Below are positions 1-9,349 of a DNA stretch of 64,000 nt, one piece after another. Made by a program: the position numbers and the translations under genes. Below the pieces are notes generated by a model. The model did not search any database. It was not told the DNA's origin and saw nothing but the letters and a program-made list of their open reading frames with translations. Source of the DNA: Xanthobacteraceae bacterium (GTDB lineage: Bacteria; Pseudomonadota; Alphaproteobacteria; Rhizobiales; Xanthobacteraceae); contig JAIELW010000013.1 in the NCBI GenBank assembly GCA_019752575.1, positions 1-64,000 on the forward strand, in the 5' to 3' direction. Each line of letters starts with the position of its first letter. Position 1 is the first letter of the stretch.

Positions 1-623
1 GTCTGGTTGCAGTAAGCGAGATCGTCGATGGCGGCGACGATGAAGCCGAAACTCGTCTTGAATTTCGTGGCGCTATCGAATTCTTCCTCGATGGCCTTGG
101 TCAGCACCGTGCGGTTGAGCCCGCCGGTGAGCGGATCTGACAGTGAGAGCCGCGCGAGCTCCTGTTCGCGCTGATGGCGCGCGGTAATGTTGCGCACGAC
201 ACCGTCGGCGCGCGCGGGCTTGCCGTCCACGCCCGCGAACCAGCGGCCGACATCCTCGATCCAGCAGAGCTGGCCGGGCACGTCCTGCTTCAGTGCGTAG
301 CGTACTTCGTAAGGCACGCCGACGCCCGGGTCCTTGCGCTGATCGCTGAACACCGCGTCATGCCGGTTCTGCGTGCTTTCCGGCGCAAGTAGTGCTGCGT
401 ATGCGCGGCCTGATGAAATCTTGTCCGTGGAAGTGACGTTCAAGACGGCAGGTGCGTTACCGCTCCATTCGAGCGTGCCGCTTTCGCAGTTCCAGGAATA
501 AGCCGCCTCACCGCTCGCAAACAACACGGACGCGATGCGCTCCGGCGAGAGCATCGGCGCCGTTACAGGCTTGTCTTCACCCTGAATAGGCATCGGGCGC
601 GCTGCGCGCGTAGGCACACTCAC
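1..623 (-). CDS. PAS/GGDEF sensory protein (putative diguanylate cyclase), 3' part outside window
   Basis: The gene runs off the left edge; about 207 N-terminal codons are visible. The translation shows a PAS-like region (about residues 20-130, with a WIEDVGRWFAG segment and a PAC-like ending NITARHQREQELARL), then the opening of a GGDEF-type domain (SDPLTGGLNRTVLTKAI). Such proteins usually sense a signal through PAS and make cyclic di-GMP, but the GG[DE]EF active-site loop lies outside, so activity cannot be judged. The usual DxLTGLxNR motif reads DPLTGGLNR here. I chose the GTG at 623 because GGGGAAG stands 5-7 bases upstream; an ATG at 593 is an alternative. It is divergent from the small gene that follows. 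Confidence 0.75.
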   Translation of the reverse strand, partial: MSVPTRAARPMPIQGEDKPVTAPMLSPERIASVLFASGEAAYSWNCESGTLEWSGNAPAVLNVTSTDKISSGRAYAALLAPESTQNRHDAVFSDQRKDPGVGVPYEVRYALKQDVPGQLCWIEDVGRWFAGVDGKPARADGVVRNITARHQREQELARLSLSDPLTGGLNRTVLTKAIEEEFDSATKFKTSFGFIVAAIDDLAYCNQ

Positions 624-793
624 TGTTCGCTTCCCCGTCTTTTTCTTGGGTCCAGCGATAACGCGCGGGCGCTTAATGCCGGGTCACCGCGAACCGCAAC
701 TCGGCCGCGATCCTTAACGGGACGTTACCGCTGGTGCGCCGCTTGCACTGAACGAAGCGCAACGAAATGCGTTGTCCCGTTCAGAGACGAACC

Positions 794-1066
794 ATGCGTT
801 ACGGAATTAAAGCCGCAAGCGAGAAGATGAGCGAATGCCGCGCCCTCGTGCCGTTAACCGTATCGGTTAGCGAGCGTGGGACAGCCGTGCACTATCGCCC
901 TGATGCAGCCTTCGTGACCCAGCTCTCGGCAAATGTGAAAGGCTTCTCCCTCTATCGCGCCAAGCGTCGCGTGCAGCCGGAAGTGGGCGCGAAGAACTAT
1001 CGCACGACGATTGCGGATGCGCTTGCCTGCCAGCCCAAGGGCCGGCGGCTCAACTATTGCGCCTGA
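794..1066 (+). CDS. Small conserved hypothetical protein (90 aa)
   Basis: A basic protein of about 90 residues with no signal peptide or membrane segment. The central motif HYRPDAAFVTQL resembles short uncharacterised proteins common in Bradyrhizobium relatives (family recognition from memory, no domain name known to me). The start is uncertain: 767, 794 and 827 are all in frame; 794 begins MRYGIKAASEKM and follows AGAGACG, while 827 begins MSECRALV. Its 3' end overlaps the convergent membrane-protein gene by 13 bases. Function unknown. Confidence 0.6.
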   Translation: MRYGIKAASEKMSECRALVPLTVSVSERGTAVHYRPDAAFVTQLSANVKGFSLYRAKRRVQPEVGAKNYRTTIADALACQPKGRRLNYCA

Positions 1067-1455
1067 GGATCGATCGAGAAATCGCGCCGCGCGGTGCGCA
1101 CCGCGACCGACCAGCCGCCGAGCACATCGACCAGCGCGATGATCAAAAGAATCGCGAAAGTGGAAGTGCCCGCTTCGCGCACCAGGAGAAATTCCACGAG
1201 CGCGCCGATGAAGATCAGCGTGGACAGCACGTGATCGAAAATCGACCGCGCCGTGTTGCGCGCGGCCTTCAGAACTTCAAAGAACAGAAGAAAGAGCGTG
1301 AAGGCGACCAGCAGATCGCCCGCCGAGATCGCCCATTCCGCGCCGGAGGGCATGTGGACCGAAAACATCGGGGCGGTCCACGACGTGCCCGTCCAGAGGA
1401 ACGCGATCATGTTGTAGATCGCGAACGAAATCAGCAGCAGCGGAAATGCGACCAT
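1054..1455 (-). CDS. Conserved small membrane protein (133 aa)
   Basis: A protein with about four hydrophobic segments (roughly residues 3-22, 42-62, 74-92 and 98-118) and a short charged C-terminal tail (RTARRDFSIDPQAQ), so it is expected in the inner membrane with the tail in the cytoplasm. No catalytic motif is visible. The family is common in alphaproteobacteria but has no assigned function that I know of. It lies just downstream of rpmF on the same strand (42-base gap) and converges with the small gene at 794, overlapping it by 13 bases. Confidence 0.75.
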   Translation of the reverse strand: MVAFPLLLISFAIYNMIAFLWTGTSWTAPMFSVHMPSGAEWAISAGDLLVAFTLFLLFFEVLKAARNTARSIFDHVLSTLIFIGALVEFLLVREAGTSTFAILLIIALVDVLGGWSVAVRTARRDFSIDPQAQ

Positions 1456-1496
1456 GATGGGCTCTCTCCGGCGTGCCGCTGGGTTGGGTGTCAGAC

Positions 1497-1682
1497 TCAG
1501 TTGTCGCTTTTCACTTTAAGGACCTGACGGCCTTTATACATGCCGGTCTTCAGGTCCATGTGGTGCGGGCGGCGCAGTTCGCCCGAGTCCTTGTCTTCGA
1601 CATAGGTCGGGGCCTTGAGCGCATCCGCCGAGCGGCGCATGCCGCGGCGCGAGGGCGAGGTTTTTCGCTTGGGAACGGCCAT
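1497..1682 (-). CDS. rpmF: 50S ribosomal protein L32
   Basis: 61 residues starting [20 protein letters not shown], the classic L32 N-terminus, followed by the [19 protein letters not shown] block. L32 is a structural component of the large ribosomal subunit. The length is normal for alphaproteobacteria. This form lacks the CxxC pairs of zinc-binding L32, as usual in this class. It sits about 100 bases downstream of mtgA on the same strand, a pairing often seen in Hyphomicrobiales. Confidence 0.97.
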   Translation of the reverse strand: MAVPKRKTSPSRRGMRRSADALKAPTYVEDKDSGELRRPHHMDLKTGMYKGRQVLKVKSDN

Positions 1683-1783
1683 CTTCGTCTCCGGAAGCGG
1701 CCCGCTGTCAGGAGACGGGGCCGGAAAAGTCTGTCTGGAAGACCGGGCTTATAGAGGATTGGTCCGGCTGGGGCTAGCCAGTT

Positions 1784-2587
1784 TTAGCGCCTTGAAATCA
1801 CGCAGGAACTGGCCGCCGAGCCGTTATTTCCTGCGATTCTGAGCCTGGTCTGCGCGGCCCGGGAGATTTGTGGCCCCGGCCGGCGCGGGTCGCGAACGAT
1901 GGGATTGGGAAGCGCACCCGCGAGCAGCGCCGCTTCTTCCGCCGTCAGGTCGCGCGCACTTTTTTTGAACGCACGGCGCGCCGCCGCTTCGATCCCGAAC
2001 TCGCCGTCCGGCCCCCATTCGGCGATGTTGAGATAGATCTCCATCATGCGCGACTTCGACCAGACCACGCTCATGTAATAAGCAAGCGGAACCTCGAGTA
2101 TTTTGCGGACCACCTGCCGCCCCGACCAGAGAAACAAATTCTTCGCGACTTGCATCGGGATCGTGGAGGCGCCGCGCGCGTCGCCATACTCGGCATAGTC
2201 GTCGATCACCATCTGCAATTCCTGCCAGTCCACGCCGCGATGCGCGCAGAAGCGGCCGTCCTCGCCCGCGATCACCATGCGCACCAGATGCGGCGAGATT
2301 TCCGAGATCGGCGTCCAGACGCGCTCGACACGCTGGAACGTCATCCAGCGCCACAGCATCAGCGTAGAAACCGGCGGGATCACCCAGTAAAGCGGAACCA
2401 GGATCACAGGGATCAACGCGACGACAAGCATAATGCGCGCGGCGAAAGCGAAGAAGCCGAGTTGCCGCTCGACCCTGGCCTTGTGCTGAATCGAATATTC
2501 GTAGGAAACGGGAAACGGATAGGCCGAAGGCGCCGGTCCGCCATCCGCTCGCTGCGGCGCGTCCTGTGGCGGGCGATCCTGATCCAT
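1784..2587 (-). CDS. mtgA: Monofunctional biosynthetic peptidoglycan transglycosylase
   Basis: A 267-residue family GT51 enzyme that polymerises lipid II into glycan strands at the outer face of the inner membrane. One membrane anchor is visible at about residues 45-75. The catalytic motif AGEDGRFCAHRGVDW supplies the general-base glutamate, followed by GASTIPMQVAKNLFLW and EIYLNIAEWGPDGEFGIEAAA, both GT51 signatures. There is no transpeptidase domain, so the length fits MtgA rather than a bifunctional PBP. The family's usual STIxQQ reads STIPMQ here. It is divergent from ispA and upstream of rpmF. Confidence 0.95.
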   Translation of the reverse strand: MDQDRPPQDAPQRADGGPAPSAYPFPVSYEYSIQHKARVERQLGFFAFAARIMLVVALIPVILVPLYWVIPPVSTLMLWRWMTFQRVERVWTPISEISPHLVRMVIAGEDGRFCAHRGVDWQELQMVIDDYAEYGDARGASTIPMQVAKNLFLWSGRQVVRKILEVPLAYYMSVVWSKSRMMEIYLNIAEWGPDGEFGIEAAARRAFKKSARDLTAEEAALLAGALPNPIVRDPRRPGPQISRAAQTRLRIAGNNGSAASSCVISRR

Positions 2588-2669
2588 GTGGCGGCATTAG
2601 AGCCGCCACGGCTACGCGCGGCAAGCCGCGTTTGACGACGGCATGACGGTGCGGCACCACAAGAGCGCA

Positions 2670-3629
2670 ATGTCCGAAGTTACGAGCGCAAAGCCGCAAA
2701 CGCCGAGCCAATTCGAGCAGCGTCTCGCCCGGCGCGCGGAATATTGCGAGGGCGTACTCGCCGCCTTGCTCGCCGCCGAGCCGCAGGCGGCGGAGTTTGC
2801 GCGTCCAGCGCGGTTGCTCAACGCGATGCGCCACGCAGTGCTCGGTGGCGGCAAAAGACTGCGTCCGACATTGGTGGTCGAAACCGCGGCGCTGTTCGGG
2901 GTCGCCGAATCGCAGGCGATGTATGCGGGCGCCGCCTTCGAGTTCCTGCATTGTTATTCGCTCGTGCACGACGACATGCCCGCGATGGACAACGACGATA
3001 CGCGGCGCGGCAAGCCGACGGTGCATAAAGCCTTCGACGAAGCGACCGCGATCCTCGCGGGCGATGCGCTACAGACACTCGCCTTCGACGTGCTTTCGCG
3101 CGAGACCACCCACAACAACCCGGCGGTGCGCGCAGCCCTCGTGCAATGCCTCGCGAAAGCGAGTGGCATCGGTGGCATGGCGGGCGGCCAGATGCTCGAT
3201 CTCGAAGCCGAGGGCCGCTTCGCCGAAGACAAATCTCCGGCCGTGCTTTCGCTCGGTGACGTCGAAAAGCTGCAGCGCATGAAAACCGGCGCGCTGCTGT
3301 CGGCCTGTTGCGATGCCGGAACGATACTCGGCGGCGCGAACGACAGCGACACGCGCGCGCTCATGCGCTATGGTCGCGCGATCGGTTTTGCCTTTCAGCT
3401 CGCGGATGACCTTCTCGACGTCGAAGGCGATGCGGAGGCGGTCGGCAAAGCGGTCGGCAAAGACGCCGCGAAGAACAAGGCTACCCTGGTTTCCACGCTC
3501 GGCCCGCGCGCGGCGAAACGAAAACTCGACGAACTGGTCGACGATGCGAGATGGGCGTTGCGCCCCTTCGGCGACCGCGCAGAGTGGCTGATCGCCTGCG
3601 CGGAATTCATCTCGTCGAGAAAATCGTGA
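2670..3629 (+). CDS. ispA: Farnesyl/geranylgeranyl diphosphate synthase (polyprenyl synthetase)
   Basis: A 319-residue all-helical trans-prenyltransferase that condenses isopentenyl diphosphate with allylic diphosphates to make FPP for quinone, hopanoid and undecaprenyl synthesis. The first Asp-rich motif is DDMPAMDNDD and the second DDLLD. GGGKRLRP binds diphosphate. A GGQMLDLEAEG segment, typical of bacterial IspA, is present. The start at 2670 (MSEVTSAK) is preferred over the in-frame ATG at 2643 because it matches family length. The stop overlaps the next start by one base (TGATG), so the two genes are probably co-transcribed. Exact product length cannot be read from the sequence. Confidence 0.92.
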   Translation: MSEVTSAKPQTPSQFEQRLARRAEYCEGVLAALLAAEPQAAEFARPARLLNAMRHAVLGGGKRLRPTLVVETAALFGVAESQAMYAGAAFEFLHCYSLVHDDMPAMDNDDTRRGKPTVHKAFDEATAILAGDALQTLAFDVLSRETTHNNPAVRAALVQCLAKASGIGGMAGGQMLDLEAEGRFAEDKSPAVLSLGDVEKLQRMKTGALLSACCDAGTILGGANDSDTRALMRYGRAIGFAFQLADDLLDVEGDAEAVGKAVGKDAAKNKATLVSTLGPRAAKRKLDELVDDARWALRPFGDRAEWLIACAEFISSRKS

Positions 3630-4306
3630 TGCGCAAGCCGCTTGCACATCGGCAGTACACCGTTCTGCAAAGGCAAGTCAAAGCGCACGCGCGATTTCTT
3701 ACAGCAGTCGCGGCAGGAATCGTCGTCTGGTTCGCCGCACGAGATTTTCTTGCGGTCACCCGGTTCCTGATCGCGTGGAATGCCGGCGTCTGGCTGTTTC
3801 TCGCGCTGGTGCTGAAGATGATGGCGACCGCGACCATCGCCGACCTGCGCAAGCGCGCGAGCCTCGAAGAAGAAGGCCGCGTCGCGACTTTGATTCTGGT
3901 CACTGTCGCGACGATTGCCGCGCTGATCGCCCTCGGCGTCGAACTTTCTGATGCGCTGCAAGCGAAGGCGCCGAATCAGTCGCTTCGTATAGCGATTGCC
4001 ATCGCCGCGATCTTCGGTTCGTGGCTGTTCGTGAACTTCTCGTTCGCGCTTCATTACGCGCACGAAGTTTATCGCACCAAGCTCTCGATCAACGCGCTTA
4101 ACTTTCCGAACGAAAAAGAACCCGACTACTGGGACTTTCTCTATTTCGCGCTGGTACTCGGCACGACCTTCCAGACGTCCGACGTCGAAATTCGCTCGCG
4201 GATATTGCGTAGAACCGCGATGGTGCAGGGACTGGTCGCATTTCTCTTCAACACCGCGATCATCGCGCTCACGGTCAGCGTCGCGTCGAAACTTGTCGGC
4301 GGCTGA
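3629..4306 (+). CDS. DUF1345 family membrane protein
   Basis: A 225-residue inner-membrane protein with about five transmembrane segments (roughly 24-40, 45-62, 83-105, 120-142 and 195-218). The DUF1345 signatures HYAHEVY and EPDYWDFLYFALVLGTTFQTSDV are clear. The function of the family is unknown. The start was chosen at the ATG that overlaps the ispA stop, giving a normal family length and a signal of translational coupling. The stop abuts the convergent ispG gene, with no intergenic space between the two stop codons. Confidence 0.88.
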   Translation: MRKPLAHRQYTVLQRQVKAHARFLTAVAAGIVVWFAARDFLAVTRFLIAWNAGVWLFLALVLKMMATATIADLRKRASLEEEGRVATLILVTVATIAALIALGVELSDALQAKAPNQSLRIAIAIAAIFGSWLFVNFSFALHYAHEVYRTKLSINALNFPNEKEPDYWDFLYFALVLGTTFQTSDVEIRSRILRRTAMVQGLVAFLFNTAIIALTVSVASKLVGG

Positions 4307-5575
4307 TTATTCGGCAGCCGGCTTCTGCGCAGCCCTGCCGAAGCGGCGCGCAACATAATCTTCGACGATTGTCTTGAAATCAGCGGCAACCGTCAGCCCG
4401 CGCAGCGTCATCGCCTTCTTGCCGTCGATGAAGACGGGTGCTGCCGGCGCTTCGCCGGTGCCGGGCAGCGAGATGCCGATGTCGGCGTGCTTCGATTCGC
4501 CGGGGCCGTTCACGATACAGCCCATCACCGCGACGTTCAGCGTTTCGACGCCGGGATATTTTTTCTTCCACTCCGGCATGCTGTCGCGGATGTAGGACTG
4601 GATTTCAAAGGCAAGCTCCTGAAACACTGTCGAGGTCGTGCGCCCGCAACCGGGACAGGCGGCGACGAGCGGCACGAAAGTGCGGAAACCCATCGTCTGC
4701 AACAACTCCTGCGCGACCTTCACTTCCACTGTGCGGTCGCCGTTCGGCTCGGGTGTCAGCGAAATGCGGATGGTGTCGCCGATGCCTTGCTGCAGGAGAA
4801 TCGAGAGCGACGCGGCGGAAGCGACGATGCCCTTCGAGCCCATGCCCGCCTCGGTAAGCCCGAGATGCAATGCGTAATCCGAGCGGTGGCCGAGATCCTG
4901 ATAGACCGCGATCAGATCCTGCACGGCGGATACTTTCGCGGACAAAATGATCTGCTCGCGCTTCATGCCGAGTTCTTCGGCGCGGCTCGCCGAAATCAGC
5001 GCCGACTGCACCAGCGCCTCGCGCGTGACCGCACGCGCTTCCATGGGCTTCGCCGACTTCGCGTTCTCGTCCATCAGATGCGTGAGCAGTTCCTGATCGA
5101 GCGAGCCCCAGTTCGCACCGATGCGCACCGGCTTGTTGTGCTTCAGCGCGATCTCGACGATCGACGAAAATTGCCTGTCGCGCTTCTCGCGAAAGCCGAC
5201 ATTGCCGGGGTTGATGCGGTATTTCGCGAGCGCCTCGGCGCAGGCCGGATGATCGGCGAGCAATTTGTGGCCGATGTAGTGAAAGTCGCCGACGACCGGC
5301 ACGTTGAGATTCATTTTCAGCAGGCGGTCGCGGATATGCGGTACCGCGCTAGCTGCCTCGGCGCGGTCCACCGTCACGCGCACGATCTCTGAGCCCGCGC
5401 GGAACAGATCGGCGACCTGCTGCGTGGTCTTCTCGACATCCGCGGTGTCGGTGTTCGTCATCGACTGCACGACGATGGGCGCGCCGCCGCCAACGACGAC
5501 CCCGCCGACATTGACGGGCACGGAGACGCGCCGCGTGGAAGCGCCGAAGACCGTTTCCTGCTCGCGCATATTCAT
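4307..5575 (-). CDS. ispG: 4-hydroxy-3-methylbut-2-enyl diphosphate synthase (flavodoxin type)
   Basis: 422 residues. IspG performs the reductive ring opening of MEcPP to HMBPP, the sixth step of the MEP isoprenoid pathway, in the cytoplasm. The 4Fe-4S ligands are visible as CPGC (about residues 307-310) and the cysteine of [11 protein letters not shown] (about 353). The N-terminal TIM barrel is intact ([32 protein letters not shown]). The start codon overlaps the stop of the upstream Fur-family gene by four bases (ATGA), so translation is probably coupled. Together with ispA on the other strand this makes a small isoprenoid cluster. Confidence 0.97.
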   Translation of the reverse strand: MNMREQETVFGASTRRVSVPVNVGGVVVGGGAPIVVQSMTNTDTADVEKTTQQVADLFRAGSEIVRVTVDRAEAASAVPHIRDRLLKMNLNVPVVGDFHYIGHKLLADHPACAEALAKYRINPGNVGFREKRDRQFSSIVEIALKHNKPVRIGANWGSLDQELLTHLMDENAKSAKPMEARAVTREALVQSALISASRAEELGMKREQIILSAKVSAVQDLIAVYQDLGHRSDYALHLGLTEAGMGSKGIVASAASLSILLQQGIGDTIRISLTPEPNGDRTVEVKVAQELLQTMGFRTFVPLVAACPGCGRTTSTVFQELAFEIQSYIRDSMPEWKKKYPGVETLNVAVMGCIVNGPGESKHADIGISLPGTGEAPAAPVFIDGKKAMTLRGLTVAADFKTIVEDYVARRFGRAAQKPAAE

Positions 5576-6060
5576 CGCCTGGATTTCTTCCGGCAGGGCT
5601 CGCAGGTGCCGCTCACTTCGATAATGGATGAGCGCGGCTCGAAGCCAGCCGCTTTCGTTGCCTTCGCAACGTCACGGCCGAATGACGAGGCCTGCATTTC
5701 GGCGACCGCCCCGCACTTCTCGCAGAGAAGAAACATCACGGGCTCGGCGCGCTCGTGCCCGGCGTTGCAGGCGAGAAACGCGTTCCGGCTTTCGATCCGG
5801 TGCGCGAGATTTTCGGCGGTCAGAAAATCGAGCGCGCGATAGACCGACATCGCAGGCGCCGGTTCGCCGCCGGCAGCTAACTTCTCGACGATCTCGTAAG
5901 CGCCGACCGGCGCGTGGCTCTGTGCGAGGATTTCGAGCACCCTGCGGCGCAAGGGGGTCAGCCGCAGGCCCCGACCGCCGCACGCCTTCTCGGCGCGCGA
6001 AAGCGCATCTTCCACGCATTGCTCGTGGTCGTGGCCGGGGTCGGGAAAGGCTTTGTGCAT
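5572..6060 (-). CDS. zur: Fur-family metalloregulator, probably Zur
   Basis: 162 residues: an N-terminal winged helix ([36 protein letters not shown]) and a C-terminal metal-binding and dimer domain with the two structural zinc pairs CEKC and CEPC. The N-terminus carries HDHEQC and the hinge a [10 protein letters not shown] segment, closer to zinc-sensing Zur than to Fur, Irr or Mur. The protein would repress zinc-uptake genes when zinc is bound. It is the promoter-proximal partner of ispG (four-base overlap). No znuABC genes are in the window, and I could not find a convincing Zur box upstream. The Zur assignment rather than Fur is inference. Confidence 0.82.
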   Translation of the reverse strand: MHKAFPDPGHDHEQCVEDALSRAEKACGGRGLRLTPLRRRVLEILAQSHAPVGAYEIVEKLAAGGEPAPAMSVYRALDFLTAENLAHRIESRNAFLACNAGHERAEPVMFLLCEKCGAVAEMQASSFGRDVAKATKAAGFEPRSSIIEVSGTCEPCRKKSRR

Positions 6061-6243
6061 GGATACAGAATATCAGGCCAAAGGCGGCCAAAACCAGCCC
6101 TTGCACCTTTTGCTGCGGTGCACAATATATAGGGGATGCTGCCGCTCCAGCTCGGCCGAACGCTTGAAGGCCCTATCCCGGATGCGGCAACGCCTCCCCG
6201 GCGCTGGTTTCCCCTTGTCTCCCGCCAACCGAAAAGCCTGTTC

Positions 6244-7269
6244 ATGCGCTCGACCAAATCCGTGAACCTCGCGTTGCAAGGCGGCGGTGCGCATGGCGCC
6301 TTCACCTGGGGCGTACTCGACCGGCTCCTCGAAGAGCGCCGTATCGAAATCGACGCGATCTCCGGCACCAGCGCGGGCGCGATGAATGCGGTCGTGCTCG
6401 CAAGCGGCTACCAGAAAGGCGGCCGCGACGGCGCGAGAGCGGCGCTCGAGAATTTCTGGCGCGCGGTTTCCCGCGACGGACGCCTGAGCCCGATCCAGCG
6501 CGGATTGATGGATCGCTTGCTCGGCAACTGGTCGCTCGACAAGAACCCGTTTTTCCTGGCGATGGATGTCGCAACCCGCTTCGTCTCGCCCTACGACTTC
6601 AATCCGTTCAATATCAATCCGCTGCGCGACGTGCTGGAGCGCGAAGTCGATTTCGACGCGCTCCGCAAGAACCGCGACATCCGGATTTATCTTTCCGCGA
6701 CGAACGTGCACACCGGCAAGGTGCGCGTATTCCAGAGCAAGGAAATCACCGCCGATGTGGTGATGGCTTCCGCGTGCTTGCCCTTTCTATTCAAAGCAGT
6801 TGAAATTGACGGCACGCCCTACTGGGACGGCGGCTATGTTGGTAATCCCCCGTTGTTTCCTTTTTTCCGGAGCGGCGAAGGCGGCGATATTCTTCTGGTG
6901 CAGACAAATCCGGTGATCCGCGAGCAGACGCCACAAAGCGCGCGCGACATCCTGAACCGGATGAACGAGATCACCTTCAACGCTTCGCTCGCTTCCGAAT
7001 TCCGCGCGATCGGTTATGTGAACCGCATGCTCGGCTCTAAGCTCCTGCGCCGCCTCGCTGGCAAAACCACGCCGGAAGTGCGGCTGCATCGCATCGAGTC
7101 GGGCGAAGGGCTGCTCGAACTGACTTCAAGCTCGAAGTTCAATATCGACTGGTCTTTCTTCCAGCATCTGCGCGACATCGGGCGCAATGCGACGGACGAA
7201 TTCCTGAAACGCCATTACCGCGCCATCGGCAAGCGCTCGACGCTCGATCTCAGGAAGGAAGGCGGCTGA
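6244..7269 (+). CDS. Patatin-like phospholipase family protein
   Basis: A 341-residue serine acyl hydrolase of the patatin class. The oxyanion loop QGGGAHGAF, the nucleophile elbow GTSAG and the Asp of WDGGYVGN form the Ser-Asp dyad in correct order. No signal peptide or membrane segment is visible, so it is probably cytoplasmic or peripheral to the membrane. The start at 6244 (MRSTKSVNLALQGGGAHG) places the glycine loop at the usual distance from the N-terminus; an upstream in-frame ATG at 6136 would add 36 residues without family resemblance. Substrate unknown; many bacterial members cleave phospholipids or PHB-related esters. Confidence 0.88.
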   Translation: MRSTKSVNLALQGGGAHGAFTWGVLDRLLEERRIEIDAISGTSAGAMNAVVLASGYQKGGRDGARAALENFWRAVSRDGRLSPIQRGLMDRLLGNWSLDKNPFFLAMDVATRFVSPYDFNPFNINPLRDVLEREVDFDALRKNRDIRIYLSATNVHTGKVRVFQSKEITADVVMASACLPFLFKAVEIDGTPYWDGGYVGNPPLFPFFRSGEGGDILLVQTNPVIREQTPQSARDILNRMNEITFNASLASEFRAIGYVNRMLGSKLLRRLAGKTTPEVRLHRIESGEGLLELTSSSKFNIDWSFFQHLRDIGRNATDEFLKRHYRAIGKRSTLDLRKEGG

Positions 7270-7306
7270 GGTCGCCATGCGCTGCATTGCGGGCTAGGCT
7301 CGCGCG

Positions 7307-7828
7307 ATGAGCACGCGCTTCGAGATCGTCACCGGCGACATCACCAAACTCGATGTCGATGCCATCGTGAATGCTGCGAACAATTCGTTGCTCGGCGGCG
7401 GCGGAGTCGATGGCGCAATCCACCGCGCCGCCGGACCCGGATTGCTCGCCGAATGCCGCACGCTGAACGGCTGCGCAACCGGGGGCGCCAGGATCACAAA
7501 AGGCTATCGCCTGCCCGCGCGTTTCGTGATCCACGCCGTCGGCCCGGTCTGGCAAGGCGGCGGCGAGAACGAAGACGCGCTGCTCGCCTCCTGCTACCGG
7601 AAATCCTTGCAAATCGCCCGCGAACGCGGGCTGAACTCCATCGCCTTCCCCGCGATCTCCACCGGCGTCTATCGCTTCCCGGCGGATCGTGCGGCAAAGA
7701 TCGCCGTCGGCACCTGTGTGAAAGAAGCGGAGGCAGGCGAGCCTTCGCAAATTATCTTCTGTTGCTTCTCGGAAGAGTCCGCCGCGCATCACCGCGCCGC
7801 GTTCAAGGAGTTCGGGCTGCAAACCTAA
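7307..7828 (+). CDS. Macrodomain protein, O-acetyl-ADP-ribose deacetylase type
   Basis: A single macrodomain of 173 residues. [24 protein letters not shown] is the ADP-ribose-binding and catalytic loop of the YmdB/MacroD class, and [10 protein letters not shown] is the second phosphate-binding loop. Members remove acetyl from O-acetyl-ADP-ribose or ADP-ribose from acidic residues. No partner ADP-ribosyltransferase is visible nearby. It follows the patatin gene after 37 bases on the same strand and may be co-transcribed. Confidence 0.92.
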   Translation: MSTRFEIVTGDITKLDVDAIVNAANNSLLGGGGVDGAIHRAAGPGLLAECRTLNGCATGGARITKGYRLPARFVIHAVGPVWQGGGENEDALLASCYRKSLQIARERGLNSIAFPAISTGVYRFPADRAAKIAVGTCVKEAEAGEPSQIIFCCFSEESAAHHRAAFKEFGLQT

Positions 7829-7898
7829 CCGCAACTTCGGCGCAATCGCCGCAGATGCTCGTCTTCGCGCTGTTGTCCTTTTATGGCTAAATAGAAGA

Positions 7899-8957
7899 AT
7901 GAAGTTCTGGAAATTCTTTCTCCCGCTCGCGCTGACGCTCGCATCTCCCGCGCTCGCGCAGCAACCGAGGCTTGAGACCAATCAGGAATATATCGAAGAG
8001 CTTTATCGCCACGCAGTGGCCCCGCTCGGCGACAAACGGGAGATGCTGCAATTCGTGCTGAAGACGCTCCCCGATCGCGTGAAGATTTATCCTACCGAGA
8101 ACTATTACTATTTCGGCTTCTATTCGGGCGGCGTGCGCTACGCCGGCAACATTCGCCTCGACGCCAGCGACCGCGACAAGGGCAAGCTGCACTTCGCCTA
8201 TTACATCGACAGCGTCGCCTGGAAAGGCGAACAACCCGTCACCTACGTGCTCATGGACACCGCCGACGGCGTGAAAGTGGAAAAAGTCGAGCGCTTCCTT
8301 TATCGCGTGACCGCGGGCGGCCGCAGCGTACTCTTCGAGCTCAACGATCTTTCGCAAGTGCGCCCGCCGGAAGGGACGCTCGATCCGGACGAGCGCTTCA
8401 TCGGTCCCGTGTTCGACGAATCCGGTATCCGTTTCTTTCTCGTCTACAACGCGAAGCTCCGGCTGTTTCATTACATCCTAGACGAAACGGTGCCGGTCGC
8501 GGACGAATTGAACCGCATTAAATCGACCGACCGCATCCTCCTTGGCACGCGCACGGGCTTCGCCTATTACCGCGATCTCAAGCGCGAACGGAAAATACTG
8601 ATCGGCGTCTATGAAGGCAACACGCTCGCAAACAACTATTTCGACGGACCGTTCGATCAGTTGCCGGACAACTTCATCGAAGGCGACGATTTGCTCAAAG
8701 CGATTCTGGAAGTCGCTCCGAACCTGAAAGGCACCATCGACCGCTTCGGCGGCAGCTTCGACGGCTCCGAGCGTTTCCTGATCGCGCCGTACATGAACTA
8801 TAGGCGCGAAGAAGACCTCTTCCCGGTGCATCGCTGCGCGACCGGCCCGCAAGGCAAAGGCCCGCGCTATTACGAATGCTTTGTCGTCGATGAGGAACCG
8901 CAGCCGCCGGCTGGACAGAACAAAGCAGCCCCGAAAGGCAAAGGCGCACCGAAATAG
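7899..8957 (+). CDS. Exported protein of unknown function (352 aa)
   Basis: A clear Sec signal peptide (MKFWKFFLPLALTLASPALA, probable cleavage after ALA-QQ) is followed by a soluble domain of about 310 residues rich in aromatic residues (NYYYFGFYSGG, HFAYYIDSVAW). The C-terminal 20 residues are a Pro/Lys/Gly-rich tail. Two cysteines near the C-terminus (HRCATG and YYECF) could form a disulfide. I do not recognise a domain. The protein is expected in the periplasm. The gene stands 70 bases after the macrodomain gene. Confidence 0.7.
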   Translation: MKFWKFFLPLALTLASPALAQQPRLETNQEYIEELYRHAVAPLGDKREMLQFVLKTLPDRVKIYPTENYYYFGFYSGGVRYAGNIRLDASDRDKGKLHFAYYIDSVAWKGEQPVTYVLMDTADGVKVEKVERFLYRVTAGGRSVLFELNDLSQVRPPEGTLDPDERFIGPVFDESGIRFFLVYNAKLRLFHYILDETVPVADELNRIKSTDRILLGTRTGFAYYRDLKRERKILIGVYEGNTLANNYFDGPFDQLPDNFIEGDDLLKAILEVAPNLKGTIDRFGGSFDGSERFLIAPYMNYRREEDLFPVHRCATGPQGKGPRYYECFVVDEEPQPPAGQNKAAPKGKGAPK

Positions 8958-9030
8958 CCGGTCTCCTCTGCGCTTCCTTGCCGGACAGCGATGGCGCTAC
9001 AATCTCTGTGAATAAGAAAGGAGCGCTAGA

Positions 9031-9348
9031 ATGCAACAGGAAAACCTGCTCGGCACAGCGGCCGCCTGGCGCGCCGAAGGCCGCAAGGTCGCGCTCGCGA
9101 CCGTCACCGAAACCTGGGGCTCGGCGCCGCGCCCGGTTGGCTCCAATCTCGTGATCGACGGCGAGGGAAATTTCCTGGGCTCGGTATCCGGCGGCTGCGT
9201 CGAAGGTGCGGTCGTCGCCGAAGCGCTCGACGTGATCGAGAGCGGCAAACCGAAGCTCGTTTCCTTCGGCGTCGCCGACGAAACCGCATGGGAAGTCGGT
9301 CTATCCTGCGGCGGAAAAATCTCGGTCTATGTCGAGCCGGTGACCTGA
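9031..9348 (+). CDS. XdhC/CoxI family protein, N-terminal-type module (105 aa)
   Basis: This short protein is the XdhC_CoxI domain only: TVTETWGSAPRPVGSNLVI and GSVSGGCVEGAV are family signatures, and the C-terminal LSCGGKISVYVEPV is where full-length XdhC continues to its Rossmann domain. XdhC proteins bind molybdenum cofactor and insert it, after sulfuration, into xanthine dehydrogenase-type enzymes. AAGGAGCG lies just upstream of the ATG. The Rossmann half is encoded separately at 9980, with a LysE-type exporter gene between. One base separates this stop from the exporter start, so the block is an operon. Confidence 0.88.
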   Translation: MQQENLLGTAAAWRAEGRKVALATVTETWGSAPRPVGSNLVIDGEGNFLGSVSGGCVEGAVVAEALDVIESGKPKLVSFGVADETAWEVGLSCGGKISVYVEPVT

Positions 9349-9349
9349 A

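Noticed and set aside
6061-6243. Zur box upstream of the Fur-family gene and patatin gene
   Set aside because: Only loosely A/T-rich words (such as CACAATATATAG) were seen; no dyad with the expected arms.
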